A stretch of DNA of 5,993 nt from Archangium sp. GTDB lineage: Bacteria; Myxococcota; Myxococcia; Myxococcales; Myxococcaceae. The position numbers were made by a program, and so were the translations under genes. Below are positions 1-5,987 of the stretch, in pieces; the first letter of the stretch is position 1; every line of letters begins with the position of its first letter. The notes beneath the pieces were generated by a model. That model did no database searches. It saw only the letters and a list, made by a program, of their open reading frames with translations, and had not been told where the DNA came from. The stretch lies in contig JAEUJR010000901.1 in the NCBI GenBank assembly GCA_016793585.1, forward strand, positions 1 to 5,993. Reading direction: 5' to 3'.

Positions 1-1642
1 CCTGACGAGGGTCGATGGTCGCGAGTACGGGCCCGAGGCCATCTCCGCCGCGCGCGAGGAAGTCGGGCAGCACCACCCGATACCGGGCGTTCGGGTCGAC
101 GCCGTAGCCGCCGGGCAGGTGCACCGACTTCAAGCGGCTGGGCCCCGGGCATTTTTCGAGCACGACCTCGAGGCCCGAGACCTGGAAGACGCCCTTCTTC
201 GCGGAGTAGGCCGCGCGCACCAGGCTGACGAGCTGATCACCCGTGAGGTCGAGGGTGGCGACGGTGTTGTCGAAGGGCAGCACCTCGTAGACAGCGCCGT
301 ACTGCAGCGGGCCCTGGTTCAGGTCTGCGCGAAGGCCGCCCGGGTTGAGCATGGCGACGTCGGCGCGGGCCATCGTGCGCAGCGCGTCAGCGAGGAAGCT
401 GCCCAGGGCGCTCTCGCGATCGTAGTTGCGGCCGAGGGTCTTCGGCACCGTCAGACCGAGGGCCTTGTTCTGGAGCAGGGCGACGCGCTCTTCGCCAGGC
501 TTGAGCAGCGCGGCGACCGCGGAGTCGATCTCGATCGGTTTGCCCAGCCACTTCGCCGCCACCGGCTTCACCTCGGCCGCGCGCGCGCGCAGCTTGCGGG
601 CGTCGCAGCTGCCGGTGCTCTCGTCGGCGGTCTCGCAGATCTCGATGCCGCTGCGAATGCGCGTTCGCTCACGCACCAGCTTCTTCGTCGAGGGGTCGAC
701 GAAGAGGTCGACCACGCCGAACGCCTTACCGAGCGCGAAGCTCTCGATGATGGGCGTGCCGTTCACGAAGTGACCGACCTGCGCGTGCGTGTGGCCCGCG
801 ACGACGGCGTCGAGCGTGCCATAGGGGAAGCCCTTCATCATCTCGAAGACCTCGCCGGTCTCGGTGTCGCACGAGTGAAGATCAGACGGGTCTTTCGTCT
901 CGGCGCAGCGACCACCCGCGTGCACGATGGCGATGACGACGTCGGCGCCGCGCTCACGCAGCCGTTTGGCGCTCCCGAGCGCTTCGGGCCCGAGGGCGGC
1001 GAACCGCAGCGTGGCGACGTTGATGGGCAGGGTCGTGGTGGGCGTCTGGGGCGTGGTCAGCCCGATGATGCCGATCTTGATGCCCTTGCGCTCGATGATG
1101 ACGGTGCCATCACCTGGCAGCCACGACGGGCGCAGGCGTGAGTTCGACTCGTAGATGTTGGTCGACAGCAGCGGGAACTTCGCCTGGGCGATGCGCGACT
1201 TGAGGGCACCGAACGGGTCCATTCCCGGCTCGGTGGCGTGGGTCTGCGGGCCGACGGGGCCGTAGTCGAACTCGTGGTTCCCGATGGCCGCGGCGTCGTA
1301 GCCGAGGGCGTTGAAGGCATCGATGACGACCGAGCCCTCGGTGAGGTTCGACATGAGCGTGCCCTGAAACAGGTCTCCGCCGTCGACGAGCAGCACCCCG
1401 CCGGGGTTCTCTTCGCGCAAGAGCTTCAAGTAGCCGGCGAACGTCGCGGCTCCTCCGTAGCGAATGGTGCCGTTGGGAAACTTCTCTTCCTGCGTCATCA
1501 CCCAGCCGTGCACGTCGTTGGTGCCCACCAGCGTGAGGTGCACGACGCCGTCGGAGTCTGGCCGCAGGCCATTTTCGGTCGTCCGACAGGACAAGACCGA
1601 CGAGGCGACGAGAAAGAAGAGGGTTCTGAAGAACGGGGTCAT
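1..1642 (-). CDS. 5'-nucleotidase / UshA-family metallophosphoesterase, predicted lipoprotein (3' end beyond window)
   Basis: Predicted to remove phosphate from nucleotides or related phosphoesters outside the inner membrane, using a two-metal centre. Translating from 1642 gives 547 residues without a stop, so the C-terminus lies past the left edge. Residues 1-19 form a signal with a plausible lipobox (V-L-S-C, Cys19). The metallophosphatase domain (about 34-330) shows TNDVHG (41-46), DGGD (87-90), GNHEFDYG (121-128), a single His241 in IVHAGG, and AGHTHAQ (282-288), the full set of UshA-type metal ligands. The 5'-nucleotidase C-terminal domain (from about 399) shows NPGGLRADL (433-441), VLPFDNTV (454-461) and DFLARGGDGL (527-536), which form the nucleotide-binding half of this family. 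Two Cys pairs (246/258 and 336/346) could form disulfides. It starts 17 bp after the propeller gene. The ATG at 1642 lacks a clear Shine-Dalgarno; an in-frame GTG at 1654 is the alternative. Family assignment is firm; the exact substrate (nucleotide, UDP-sugar, cyclic nucleotide) is not. Confidence 0.95.
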   Translation of the reverse strand, partial: MTPFFRTLFFLVASSVLSCRTTENGLRPDSDGVVHLTLVGTNDVHGWVMTQEEKFPNGTIRYGGAATFAGYLKLLREENPGGVLLVDGGDLFQGTLMSNLTEGSVVIDAFNALGYDAAAIGNHEFDYGPVGPQTHATEPGMDPFGALKSRIAQAKFPLLSTNIYESNSRLRPSWLPGDGTVIIERKGIKIGIIGLTTPQTPTTTLPINVATLRFAALGPEALGSAKRLRERGADVVIAIVHAGGRCAETKDPSDLHSCDTETGEVFEMMKGFPYGTLDAVVAGHTHAQVGHFVNGTPIIESFALGKAFGVVDLFVDPSTKKLVRERTRIRSGIEICETADESTGSCDARKLRARAAEVKPVAAKWLGKPIEIDSAVAALLKPGEERVALLQNKALGLTVPKTLGRNYDRESALGSFLADALRTMARADVAMLNPGGLRADLNQGPLQYGAVYEVLPFDNTVATLDLTGDQLVSLVRAAYSAKKGVFQVSGLEVVLEKCPGPSRLKSVHLPGGYGVDPNARYRVVLPDFLARGGDGLGPVLATIDPRQ

Positions 1643-1659
1643 GGTCGAGGTCACGTCAG

Positions 1660-3990
1660 TCACTTCGTTCTGCGGCGCGCAAAGCGCCTGAGCCAGAGCA
1701 GGAACGCCATCGCCGGAACGACCGAGCTCGACGGCGCGCCGGTGCAGCACCCTGGAGGCGGCTCTTCTCCGCCACCAGCGGCTCCTCCCGCGCTCCCACC
1801 CGCGCGGTTGCTCGTCCCTCCGCCCATCACCACGCCACCGCCGGCGGTTCCGCCGCCCGAGCCACCTGCGCGTGCGGGCGCGACGACGTCGATGGGCAGC
1901 GGCGGCATCGCGGCACGCGCCAGCTGCGCCCAGTCGACGAGCACGATGGCGCCGGCATCACCGCTCGTGGCTCCGACGGCGAGCGCTCCCGAAGGCCAGC
2001 GCAGGCCGCCATCTCGCAGGCCCCCGTCGGCGCCCACCGGCTCCTCCGAGACGTCGAGCCAGCCGATGCCACGAACGACGTTGAGGCGGTCGGGGGCGAT
2101 GACCTGGAACTCGAGCAGCAAAGCGGCGTCGTTGGCTCGAATGACACGAACGCGGTCATCGGTGGCGCCGAGCAGCATCGCGCCGCCATCGCGCTGCGCG
2201 TAGAGCGTGAGGGCCGAGACGCCTGCATCGGCGATGAAGAGGCTGGTGGCTGGGGGCGTCGCGAGCGGGTCGACCTCGTACACTCCGCGGCTCGTCGAGA
2301 CGAACAGGTGGCGTGCGGCCGGCCACGCGGTGACCGAGAAGACGCTCTCTGAGAGGCTGATGTCGGGGCCGGGGGTCGCCCGCAGGCCGCCATCAGCGAC
2401 CTCGAGCGCGTAGCGGTGCAGCAGCGCGCCGCTCGCCGCGAAGAGCCACACGCCGGCGTCGGCGAGGTCGGTGAGCTGCACGCTCCGGGTGGCCGAGGTC
2501 GGAATCGTGAGGAGCAGGTTCAACCCACCATCGGTCGCCCGCGTCCACAGCGTGGTCGAGCCGGCGAGGCCCGTGTTCGTTCCCACCGCGAGAAGGCCCG
2601 AGGGCGCGACGGGGTTCAGCGCGTCGAGGCGGCCGAGCGCCGAGACGGCAACGGTGAGGTTCGCCGCCCCTGCGTCGACGACTCCGGCATCGGAGCGGCC
2701 GCCGTCGGTGACTCCAGCGTCGAGGCGCCCACCGTCGGTCGCGCCGCCGTCGGCCAGACCCGCGTCTCTGACGAACAGGGGCCGCAGGTCGCGGGGCGAG
2801 AGCAGCGACACTCCGTCGAGCGTCGCGACGAGCGTGTCGTTCCCCGGCCAGAACGAGAGGTCGAGCACGCCGCTCGAGGTCGCGAGCCCGACCTGCGAGG
2901 GCATGGCGACGGGCTGAACCTCGACGGGCGGTGGCACGAAGCCCGGCACGTCGATGGGCAGGGGCGGGGTGACGGCGCGGGCGAGCGTCGGCCACGAGAC
3001 GAGCTTGTAGTTCGCGCCCGTCGCGCCGAAACGATCGCCGATGACGATGACGCCTGCGTCGAACACGGCGCCTTCGGGGGTGACGCCGAACGGCCCCGGC
3101 CAGACGTCGAGCGCAAAGGCTCCGAGAATTCGTCGCCCCCCGTCGAGGCCACTGACGGTGAAGTCGGTGAGGTGCAGCGCCGGCGCGTTGGTCTGGGCTG
3201 CATAGACCCGGAAGAGGTTGCGCGCGGGAACGGAGGTGATGAGCAGCGAGCCGCCATCGCGCTGCGGGTAGGTGGCGAGGCCGCCCACGATCTCAGCGGC
3301 GGCGCCAGCGTCGATCACCTGAATCACCGTCGGCGGCTCGGTCAGCGGGTCGATCTCGACGACCCCGCCGATACCGACCGAGGCGTACACCAGCCGGGTC
3401 GACGAAGCGGCCGCGAGCGCGGTCGGAGGATCAGGCAGAACGAGCGCGGGCTGCGACGTCGCGACGATGCTGCCGCCGTCTTCGGTCAGCCGCCACCACG
3501 GCATCGCCGGAGACTGCGTGCTGACGAACACGAAGGCGCCCGCGTCACCAAAGTCGCCGAGCGTGACGGCGCGCGGCCCGAGCGTGCTGATGCGGCTGAG
3601 CCCACCGATGCCCAGAATGCCGGCGTCGTTGGTGGTGGTGAAGAAGAGGACCTCGCCCGCGTTCGTCGCGCTCACGACCACCAGCCCCCCGAGGGACGAC
3701 TCGGGGAGCGTCGCGATGGGCTGACGTGCGTCCACTCCGCCCACGGCCCCGAAGCCGGTCGAGAGCGCCGTGCCGCCGTCGACGAGGAAGCCATAGAAGC
3801 CGTTGTTGACCGCGTCGGTGCCATAGACCGTGTCGCGCCATTGGCCCCACGGGTCTCGAAGAATGGCGGTGTCGCCCGCCTGGTTTCCGGGAATGGCGAG
3901 GGTCTCGCTCGTGAACGGCACGTTCACAGGCTGAGCCCATGCGGCCGACGAGACGAGAAGGACCAACACCCCGATGCGCATCGCGGTCAT
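1660..3990 (-). CDS. Exported double beta-propeller protein, phytase-like, with MYXO-CTERM-type tail
   Basis: A 776-residue secreted protein. The frame is open to 4062, but I start at 3990 because residues 1-19 then form a clean signal peptide (MTAMRIGVLVLLVSSAAWA, then QP); a second Met at 3981 is also possible. Residues 20-350 resemble a beta-propeller phytase. GDTAILRDP (39-47) sits where phytases have DDPAIW, and GGVDAR (84-89) where they have NNVDLR. GGLATYPQRDGG (236-247) followed by LLITS matches the EGLTIY...LLASS blade, and YKLVSW (328-333) matches the FKMVPW ending. Residues 446-702 repeat the later blades. Between them are a Pro-rich stretch (342-358) and an Asp/Gly-repeat linker (409-440). 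A Gly-rich spacer (708-742) leads to a Cys-Cys, hydrophobic, Arg-rich tail (747-776). The key acidic residues of active phytases are partly lost, so a binding or structural role is possible. Genes on both sides are co-directional. Fold call by recalled family motifs, not by a search. Confidence 0.85.
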   Translation of the reverse strand: MTAMRIGVLVLLVSSAAWAQPVNVPFTSETLAIPGNQAGDTAILRDPWGQWRDTVYGTDAVNNGFYGFLVDGGTALSTGFGAVGGVDARQPIATLPESSLGGLVVVSATNAGEVLFFTTTNDAGILGIGGLSRISTLGPRAVTLGDFGDAGAFVFVSTQSPAMPWWRLTEDGGSIVATSQPALVLPDPPTALAAASSTRLVYASVGIGGVVEIDPLTEPPTVIQVIDAGAAAEIVGGLATYPQRDGGSLLITSVPARNLFRVYAAQTNAPALHLTDFTVSGLDGGRRILGAFALDVWPGPFGVTPEGAVFDAGVIVIGDRFGATGANYKLVSWPTLARAVTPPLPIDVPGFVPPPVEVQPVAMPSQVGLATSSGVLDLSFWPGNDTLVATLDGVSLLSPRDLRPLFVRDAGLADGGATDGGRLDAGVTDGGRSDAGVVDAGAANLTVAVSALGRLDALNPVAPSGLLAVGTNTGLAGSTTLWTRATDGGLNLLLTIPTSATRSVQLTDLADAGVWLFAASGALLHRYALEVADGGLRATPGPDISLSESVFSVTAWPAARHLFVSTSRGVYEVDPLATPPATSLFIADAGVSALTLYAQRDGGAMLLGATDDRVRVIRANDAALLLEFQVIAPDRLNVVRGIGWLDVSEEPVGADGGLRDGGLRWPSGALAVGATSGDAGAIVLVDWAQLARAAMPPLPIDVVAPARAGGSGGGTAGGGVVMGGGTSNRAGGSAGGAAGGGEEPPPGCCTGAPSSSVVPAMAFLLWLRRFARRRTK
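1663..1749 (-). other. MYXO-CTERM-type C-terminal sorting tail
   Basis: The last 29 residues of the propeller protein begin with adjacent Cys residues (748-749), continue through a short hydrophobic stretch (VVPAMAFLLWL, about 757-767) and end with RRFARRRTK. Cys, then membrane segment, then Arg cluster, preceded by a Gly/Pro-rich spacer, is the known MYXO-CTERM layout, in which the tail is cut by a dedicated protease and the protein is carried to the cell surface. The hydrophobic stretch is short for the family, so this is probable rather than certain. Confidence 0.7.
1885..2277 (-). repeat. Internal duplication, copy 2 (propeller blades)
   Basis: Residues 572-702 of the propeller protein, paired with copy 1 at 212-348. 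This copy carries a short Asp/Gly insertion (GADGGLRDGG, near residue 653-662) not present in copy 1. It also lacks the N-terminal DDPAIW-like block seen near the start of the first propeller, so the second domain appears shorter or incomplete. Confidence 0.85.
2671..2766 (-). repeat. Asp/Ala/Gly-rich coding repeat linking the two propellers
   Basis: Encodes residues 409-440, built from a degenerate 10-residue (30-bp) unit of the form TDGGRxDAGV: TDGGRLDAGV, TDGGRSDAGV, then VDAG, preceded by RDAGLADGGA. The region separates the two propeller domains and is probably a flexible, acidic, surface-exposed linker. Such tracts are frequent in myxobacterial exported proteins. Confidence 0.85.
2947..3357 (-). 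repeat. Internal duplication, copy 1 (propeller blades)
   Basis: Residues 212-348 of the propeller protein, from EIDPLTEPP to LARAVTPPLPIDV. They align in order with residues 572-702: EIDPLTEPP with EVDPLATPP, TYPQRDGGSLL with LYAQRDGGAML, and LARAVTPPLPIDV with LARAAMPPLPIDV. Some of the DNA is also nearly identical, as in the ccgccatcgcgctgcg stretch near 3251 and 2187. This shows the two propellers share a common origin. Confidence 0.85.
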
Positions 3991-4043
3991 GAGAATCGCT
4001 CGCCTCTGGCCTTCAATCAACACGAGTTCCCGAACGTGCGCGC
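3991..4043 (-). other. 53-bp intergenic gap with weak inverted repeat
   Basis: This gap lies between the lipoprotein and the propeller gene. An imperfect inverted repeat (CACG...CGTG around a GTTC/GAAC core, 4021-4038) sits just after the lipoprotein stop, but no T-run follows it. A GGCGAG 8 nt before the propeller ATG, or AGAGG 12 nt before it, may serve as its ribosome binding site. Transcription probably reads through, although an attenuating hairpin cannot be ruled out. Confidence 0.3.
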
Positions 4044-4919
4044 TCACCCTGGCCCCGGGCACAGGCGCATCGTGCAGGTCTGCCCGGAGTAGCAGACGCG
4101 GTTGTCGCAGTCGGCGTCGGCGCAGTCGGCCACGCCGTCGCCGTCGTTGTCGAAGCCGTCGTCACAGGCCGTCTCGGGGCGGAAACAACCACGCACGAAG
4201 CCGCCGTCGACGAAGCCGGCGTCGATCGCGCCCGCGTCGGCGTCACCACCGTCGACCCCTGCGTCGACCAACCCGGCGTCGGGAATGACGGGCGCGAAGC
4301 CGCAGCGGCTGGCGGGCGCGAGCTGGGTGTTGCAGTCGAAGCCCAGGCAGACCTCGTCGTCGCAGTCGCTCTTGCCGTTCTGATCGTTGTCGGTGCCGTC
4401 GGCGCAGTTCGCCTCGATGCAGGTGGCGGCGCGGCAGACGGTGCCGCCGGCGCACGCACGCCCGCAGGCGCTGCAGTTGGCGCTGTCGGTCATCAGGTCG
4501 AACGTCTCGTCGGTCTGCCCATCACAGTCGTCGTCGAGCCCGTTGCAGAGCTCGGCCGAGGGCATCTTCGTGGCTTCACACAGCTCGGCGCCCAGCGTGC
4601 AGACGCGGGTGCCGGCCGAGCAGACGCCCTGCTGCGTGGTGGTGCACGCCGCGCCCTTCATGGGAAACGTCTCGTCGGTGCGGCCGTCGCAGTTGTCGTC
4701 GAGCCCGTTGCAGGTCTCTTCGTCCTTGCAGAAGCCGACGGTGAAGCAGCGGCCCGTCATCGAGCCGAACAGCGGGCGGCACTCGAAGTTGGAGCCACAG
4801 TCGGCGGTCGTCGCGCACGAGAAGATGCCCTTGTCGGGGTCGACGTTGCGACAGCCGAAGCCGAAGCCGACGGCGAAGCCCGCGAGCGCGAGGAGAAGAC
4901 GGTGCATGTTGGTCGTCAT
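4044..4919 (-). CDS. Cys-rich predicted lipoprotein with MopE-type metal-binding repeats
   Basis: A 291-residue exported protein. The ATG at 4919 is chosen because it follows a GGAG with 7-nt spacing, overlaps the previous stop codon as ATGA, and gives a hydrophobic leader (residues 8-22) ending at Cys23. The lipobox G-F-G-C is not canonical at -3, so lipidation is likely but not certain. Residues 35-58 carry a small Cys cluster (C35, C41, C47, C58). Two near-identical motifs, CNGLDDNCDGRTDE (70-83) and CNGLDDDCDGQTDE (125-138), match the putative metal-binding repeat of the MopE copper-binding type (Pfam PF11617). Two more acidic loops follow: residues 171-188 (DGTDNDQNGKSDCDD core) and 251-272 (DDGFDNDGDGVADC core). 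The latter resembles a calcium-binding thrombospondin type 3 loop. An Asp/Ala/Gly linker spans 213-240. Such proteins are common and mostly uncharacterised in myxobacteria; no enzymatic motif is visible. Metal identity (Ca or Cu) cannot be told from the sequence. Confidence 0.9.
   Translation of the reverse strand: MTTNMHRLLLALAGFAVGFGFGCRNVDPDKGIFSCATTADCGSNFECRPLFGSMTGRCFTVGFCKDEETCNGLDDNCDGRTDETFPMKGAACTTTQQGVCSAGTRVCTLGAELCEATKMPSAELCNGLDDDCDGQTDETFDLMTDSANCSACGRACAGGTVCRAATCIEANCADGTDNDQNGKSDCDDEVCLGFDCNTQLAPASRCGFAPVIPDAGLVDAGVDGGDADAGAIDAGFVDGGFVRGCFRPETACDDGFDNDGDGVADCADADCDNRVCYSGQTCTMRLCPGPG
4104..4712 (-). repeat. Four acidic Cys-rich metal-binding-type motifs
   Basis: Four motif copies lie in the lipoprotein at 4671-4712, 4506-4547, 4356-4409 and 4104-4169. 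The first two are near-identical at protein level (CNGLDDxCDGxTDE) and clearly similar in DNA (shared tcgtcgagcccgttgca). The other two are more divergent DxDxDG-like loops with paired Cys residues. Asp-rich loops closed by disulfides are typical of calcium- or copper-binding repeats of the MopE type. Confidence 0.8.
4200..4283 (-). repeat. Asp/Ala/Gly-rich coding repeat in the lipoprotein
   Basis: Encodes residues 213-240, alternating DAG and DGG triplets (PDAGLVDAGVDGGDADAG and onward to VDGG). It divides the third metal-binding-type loop from the C-terminal one. Composition and triplet pattern match the linker in the neighbouring propeller protein. Confidence 0.85.
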
Positions 4920-5953
4920 GGCGTGGCTCCGCTCTTCGCGGGCACGTCGTCGGGCGGCGAGACGAGGTCGATGATGAGGAACACGGCGGTCGCGATGGCC
5001 GCGGCCCCGAGCGTGATGAACGAGACGTTCGCGACCAGCGCGTTGCGGTTCTGCTCGAGCGCCTGCGCGCGGGTGCCCGTGTAGAGGCCGGTCATCTCGT
5101 TCAGGCCACCGCGGAGCGAGGCCTCTTGTTGGCCGGCGAGGACGCCGAAGATGGTGGCGCTCACGCCCGCAAGGACGGTGACGCCGCCGAAGATCCACGT
5201 CGGGGCCGACAGCGAGATGCCCTTCGTCTCGGTCGCCGCCTCGGGCGCCGCGAGCTTCTGCACGATCTCGTCGTCTGGTCTCTGGCCTGGAATGAGGAGC
5301 AGCTTCAGCGACTCCGTCGTCGTCTGGTTCGCTTCGACCGCCACGAGCCGCGTCACCGGCAGGTACTTGTTCTTCTCGATCTTCACCTCGTACTTGCCGG
5401 GCTTCAGCGTGAGGTTCACCGGGGGCGTTCCGACGAACTCTCCGTTGAGCGAGATCTGCGCGGTCGACACGTTGCTCTCGATGACGAGCTTGCCGCGGGC
5501 CTCGCGCTCTCCGCGCAGGAGCGGCGGCACGGCCTGCTCGACGTCTTTCTGGAACCGGCGGGCCGCGATGAGCACGGCGCGATCGACGTCACACACCAGC
5601 GTGTTGTTCTTCACGTCGTGGTGCCACAGCTTGAGCAGGTAGTTCTTCTCGTCCTTCGTGAGGGAGCCGGTGATGGCGCGCGTCACCTGCGTTCCTGCGA
5701 GCAGCTGGCTGACGCAGGCGGTGCTGTCGCGGCACTTCTTGAGCGCGTTGTACTTCTCGGGCGTGAGCAGCGCGCGAACCTGGTCGGGGTTGAGCGCGTT
5801 GAGGCTCTGGGCGGCTGCGCCCTCGACGACCTGACGGGTGACCTGCGCGCCCAGGCCCATCATCGCGTCGGCGGCGTCGACGTCGATCACCGCCCAGGTG
5901 TCTGCGGCCGAGAGCGCCATCAACGACACGAGTGCTGGCACGGCGGAGATCAT
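4916..5953 (-). CDS. PEGA-domain membrane protein with TolB/CsgG-like N-terminal region
   Basis: A 345-residue predicted envelope protein of unknown function. Residues 1-17 look like a signal peptide (MISAVPALVSLMALSAA) but lack the usual basic residues. Residues 20-145 (WAVIDVDA..., RALLTPEKYNALKKC, CVSQLLAGTQVTRAITGSL, LLKLWHHDV) resemble a common delta-proteobacterial exported domain related to TolB/FlgO/CsgG N-terminal folds, including its Cys pair (C74, C80). A PEGA domain spans about 154-219 (GKLVIES, ISLNGEFVGTPP, LKPGKYEVKIEKNKY), a small beta fold often found in surface proteins. Two hydrophobic helices follow at about 250-273 and 306-330, with a polar loop between them. The likely topology is a periplasmic N-terminal part with the C-terminal helices anchoring it. 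The next gene overlaps it by 4 bp, suggesting translational coupling. The frame upstream of 5953 has no stop before the window edge and encodes Arg residues, so the true start may lie further upstream; no ATG or GTG is in frame within the window. Confidence 0.85.
   Translation of the reverse strand: MISAVPALVSLMALSAADTWAVIDVDAADAMMGLGAQVTRQVVEGAAAQSLNALNPDQVRALLTPEKYNALKKCRDSTACVSQLLAGTQVTRAITGSLTKDEKNYLLKLWHHDVKNNTLVCDVDRAVLIAARRFQKDVEQAVPPLLRGEREARGKLVIESNVSTAQISLNGEFVGTPPVNLTLKPGKYEVKIEKNKYLPVTRLVAVEANQTTTESLKLLLIPGQRPDDEIVQKLAAPEAATETKGISLSAPTWIFGGVTVLAGVSATIFGVLAGQQEASLRGGLNEMTGLYTGTRAQALEQNRNALVANVSFITLGAAAIATAVFLIIDLVSPPDDVPAKSGATP
4927..4930 (-). promoter_or_regulatory. Ribosome binding site GGAG for the Cys-rich lipoprotein gene
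   Basis: The minus strand reads GGAG followed by 7 nt and then ATG at 4919. It lies inside the end of the PEGA gene and decides the lipoprotein start over the much longer open frame that extends upstream to 5198. With the ATGA overlap it supports coupled translation of the two genes. Confidence 0.65.
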
Positions 5954-5957
5954 CCGT

Positions 5958-5987
5958 GGAACATAGCGTTCCGATGGCGTCAGTCGA
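5958..5987 (-). promoter_or_regulatory. Possible weak promoter / small inverted repeat before the PEGA gene
   Basis: The minus strand shows TCGACT (5987-5982), 16 bp, then TATGTT (5965-5960), four of six matches each to the -35 and -10 consensus. The -10 lies inside a perfect 5-bp inverted repeat, GGAAC-GCTAT-GTTCC (5972-5958). If used, transcription would begin at or almost at the ATG, giving a nearly leaderless message. Matches this weak are expected by chance. Confidence 0.15.

Noticed and set aside
119..1141. Long plus-strand open frame (340 codons)
   Set aside because: It is antisense to the nucleotidase, whose metal-binding motifs are all intact. The translation is Arg/Asp/Ala/Gly-rich with no recognisable domain, as expected for a shadow frame in GC-rich DNA.
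1238..2203. Plus-strand open frame of 321 codons
   Set aside because: It spans the junction of two minus-strand genes and encodes Pro/Arg/Ser-rich low-complexity sequence. The Pro-rich part is the reverse of the Gly-rich spacer.
3991..4017. Possible promoter (TTGATT with GATTCT, 17 bp apart) before the propeller gene
   Set aside because: The putative -10 ends almost at the ATG, and the -10 match is poor. It gives no convincing separate transcription start.
4021..4038. Possible terminator hairpin after the lipoprotein stop
   Set aside because: The stem is imperfect, the core loop is too tight, and no T-run follows on the minus strand. I keep it only as a note in the intergenic entry.
3991..4062. 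Upstream extension of the propeller gene to an ATG at 4062
   Set aside because: It would add 24 residues before an otherwise clean signal peptide and would overlap the lipoprotein gene. The start at 3990 fits export much better.
2416..4092. Plus-strand open frame of 558 codons
   Set aside because: It lies opposite the propeller gene, which has a signal peptide, ordered repeats and a sorting tail. The plus-strand product is a charged low-complexity sequence with no domain or signal.
4920..5198. Upstream extension of the lipoprotein frame to 5198
   Set aside because: The added residues are Arg/His-rich and lie antiparallel in frame to nothing but the PEGA gene on the same strand. The ATG at 4919, with GGAG and the ATGA overlap, gives a proper signal sequence.
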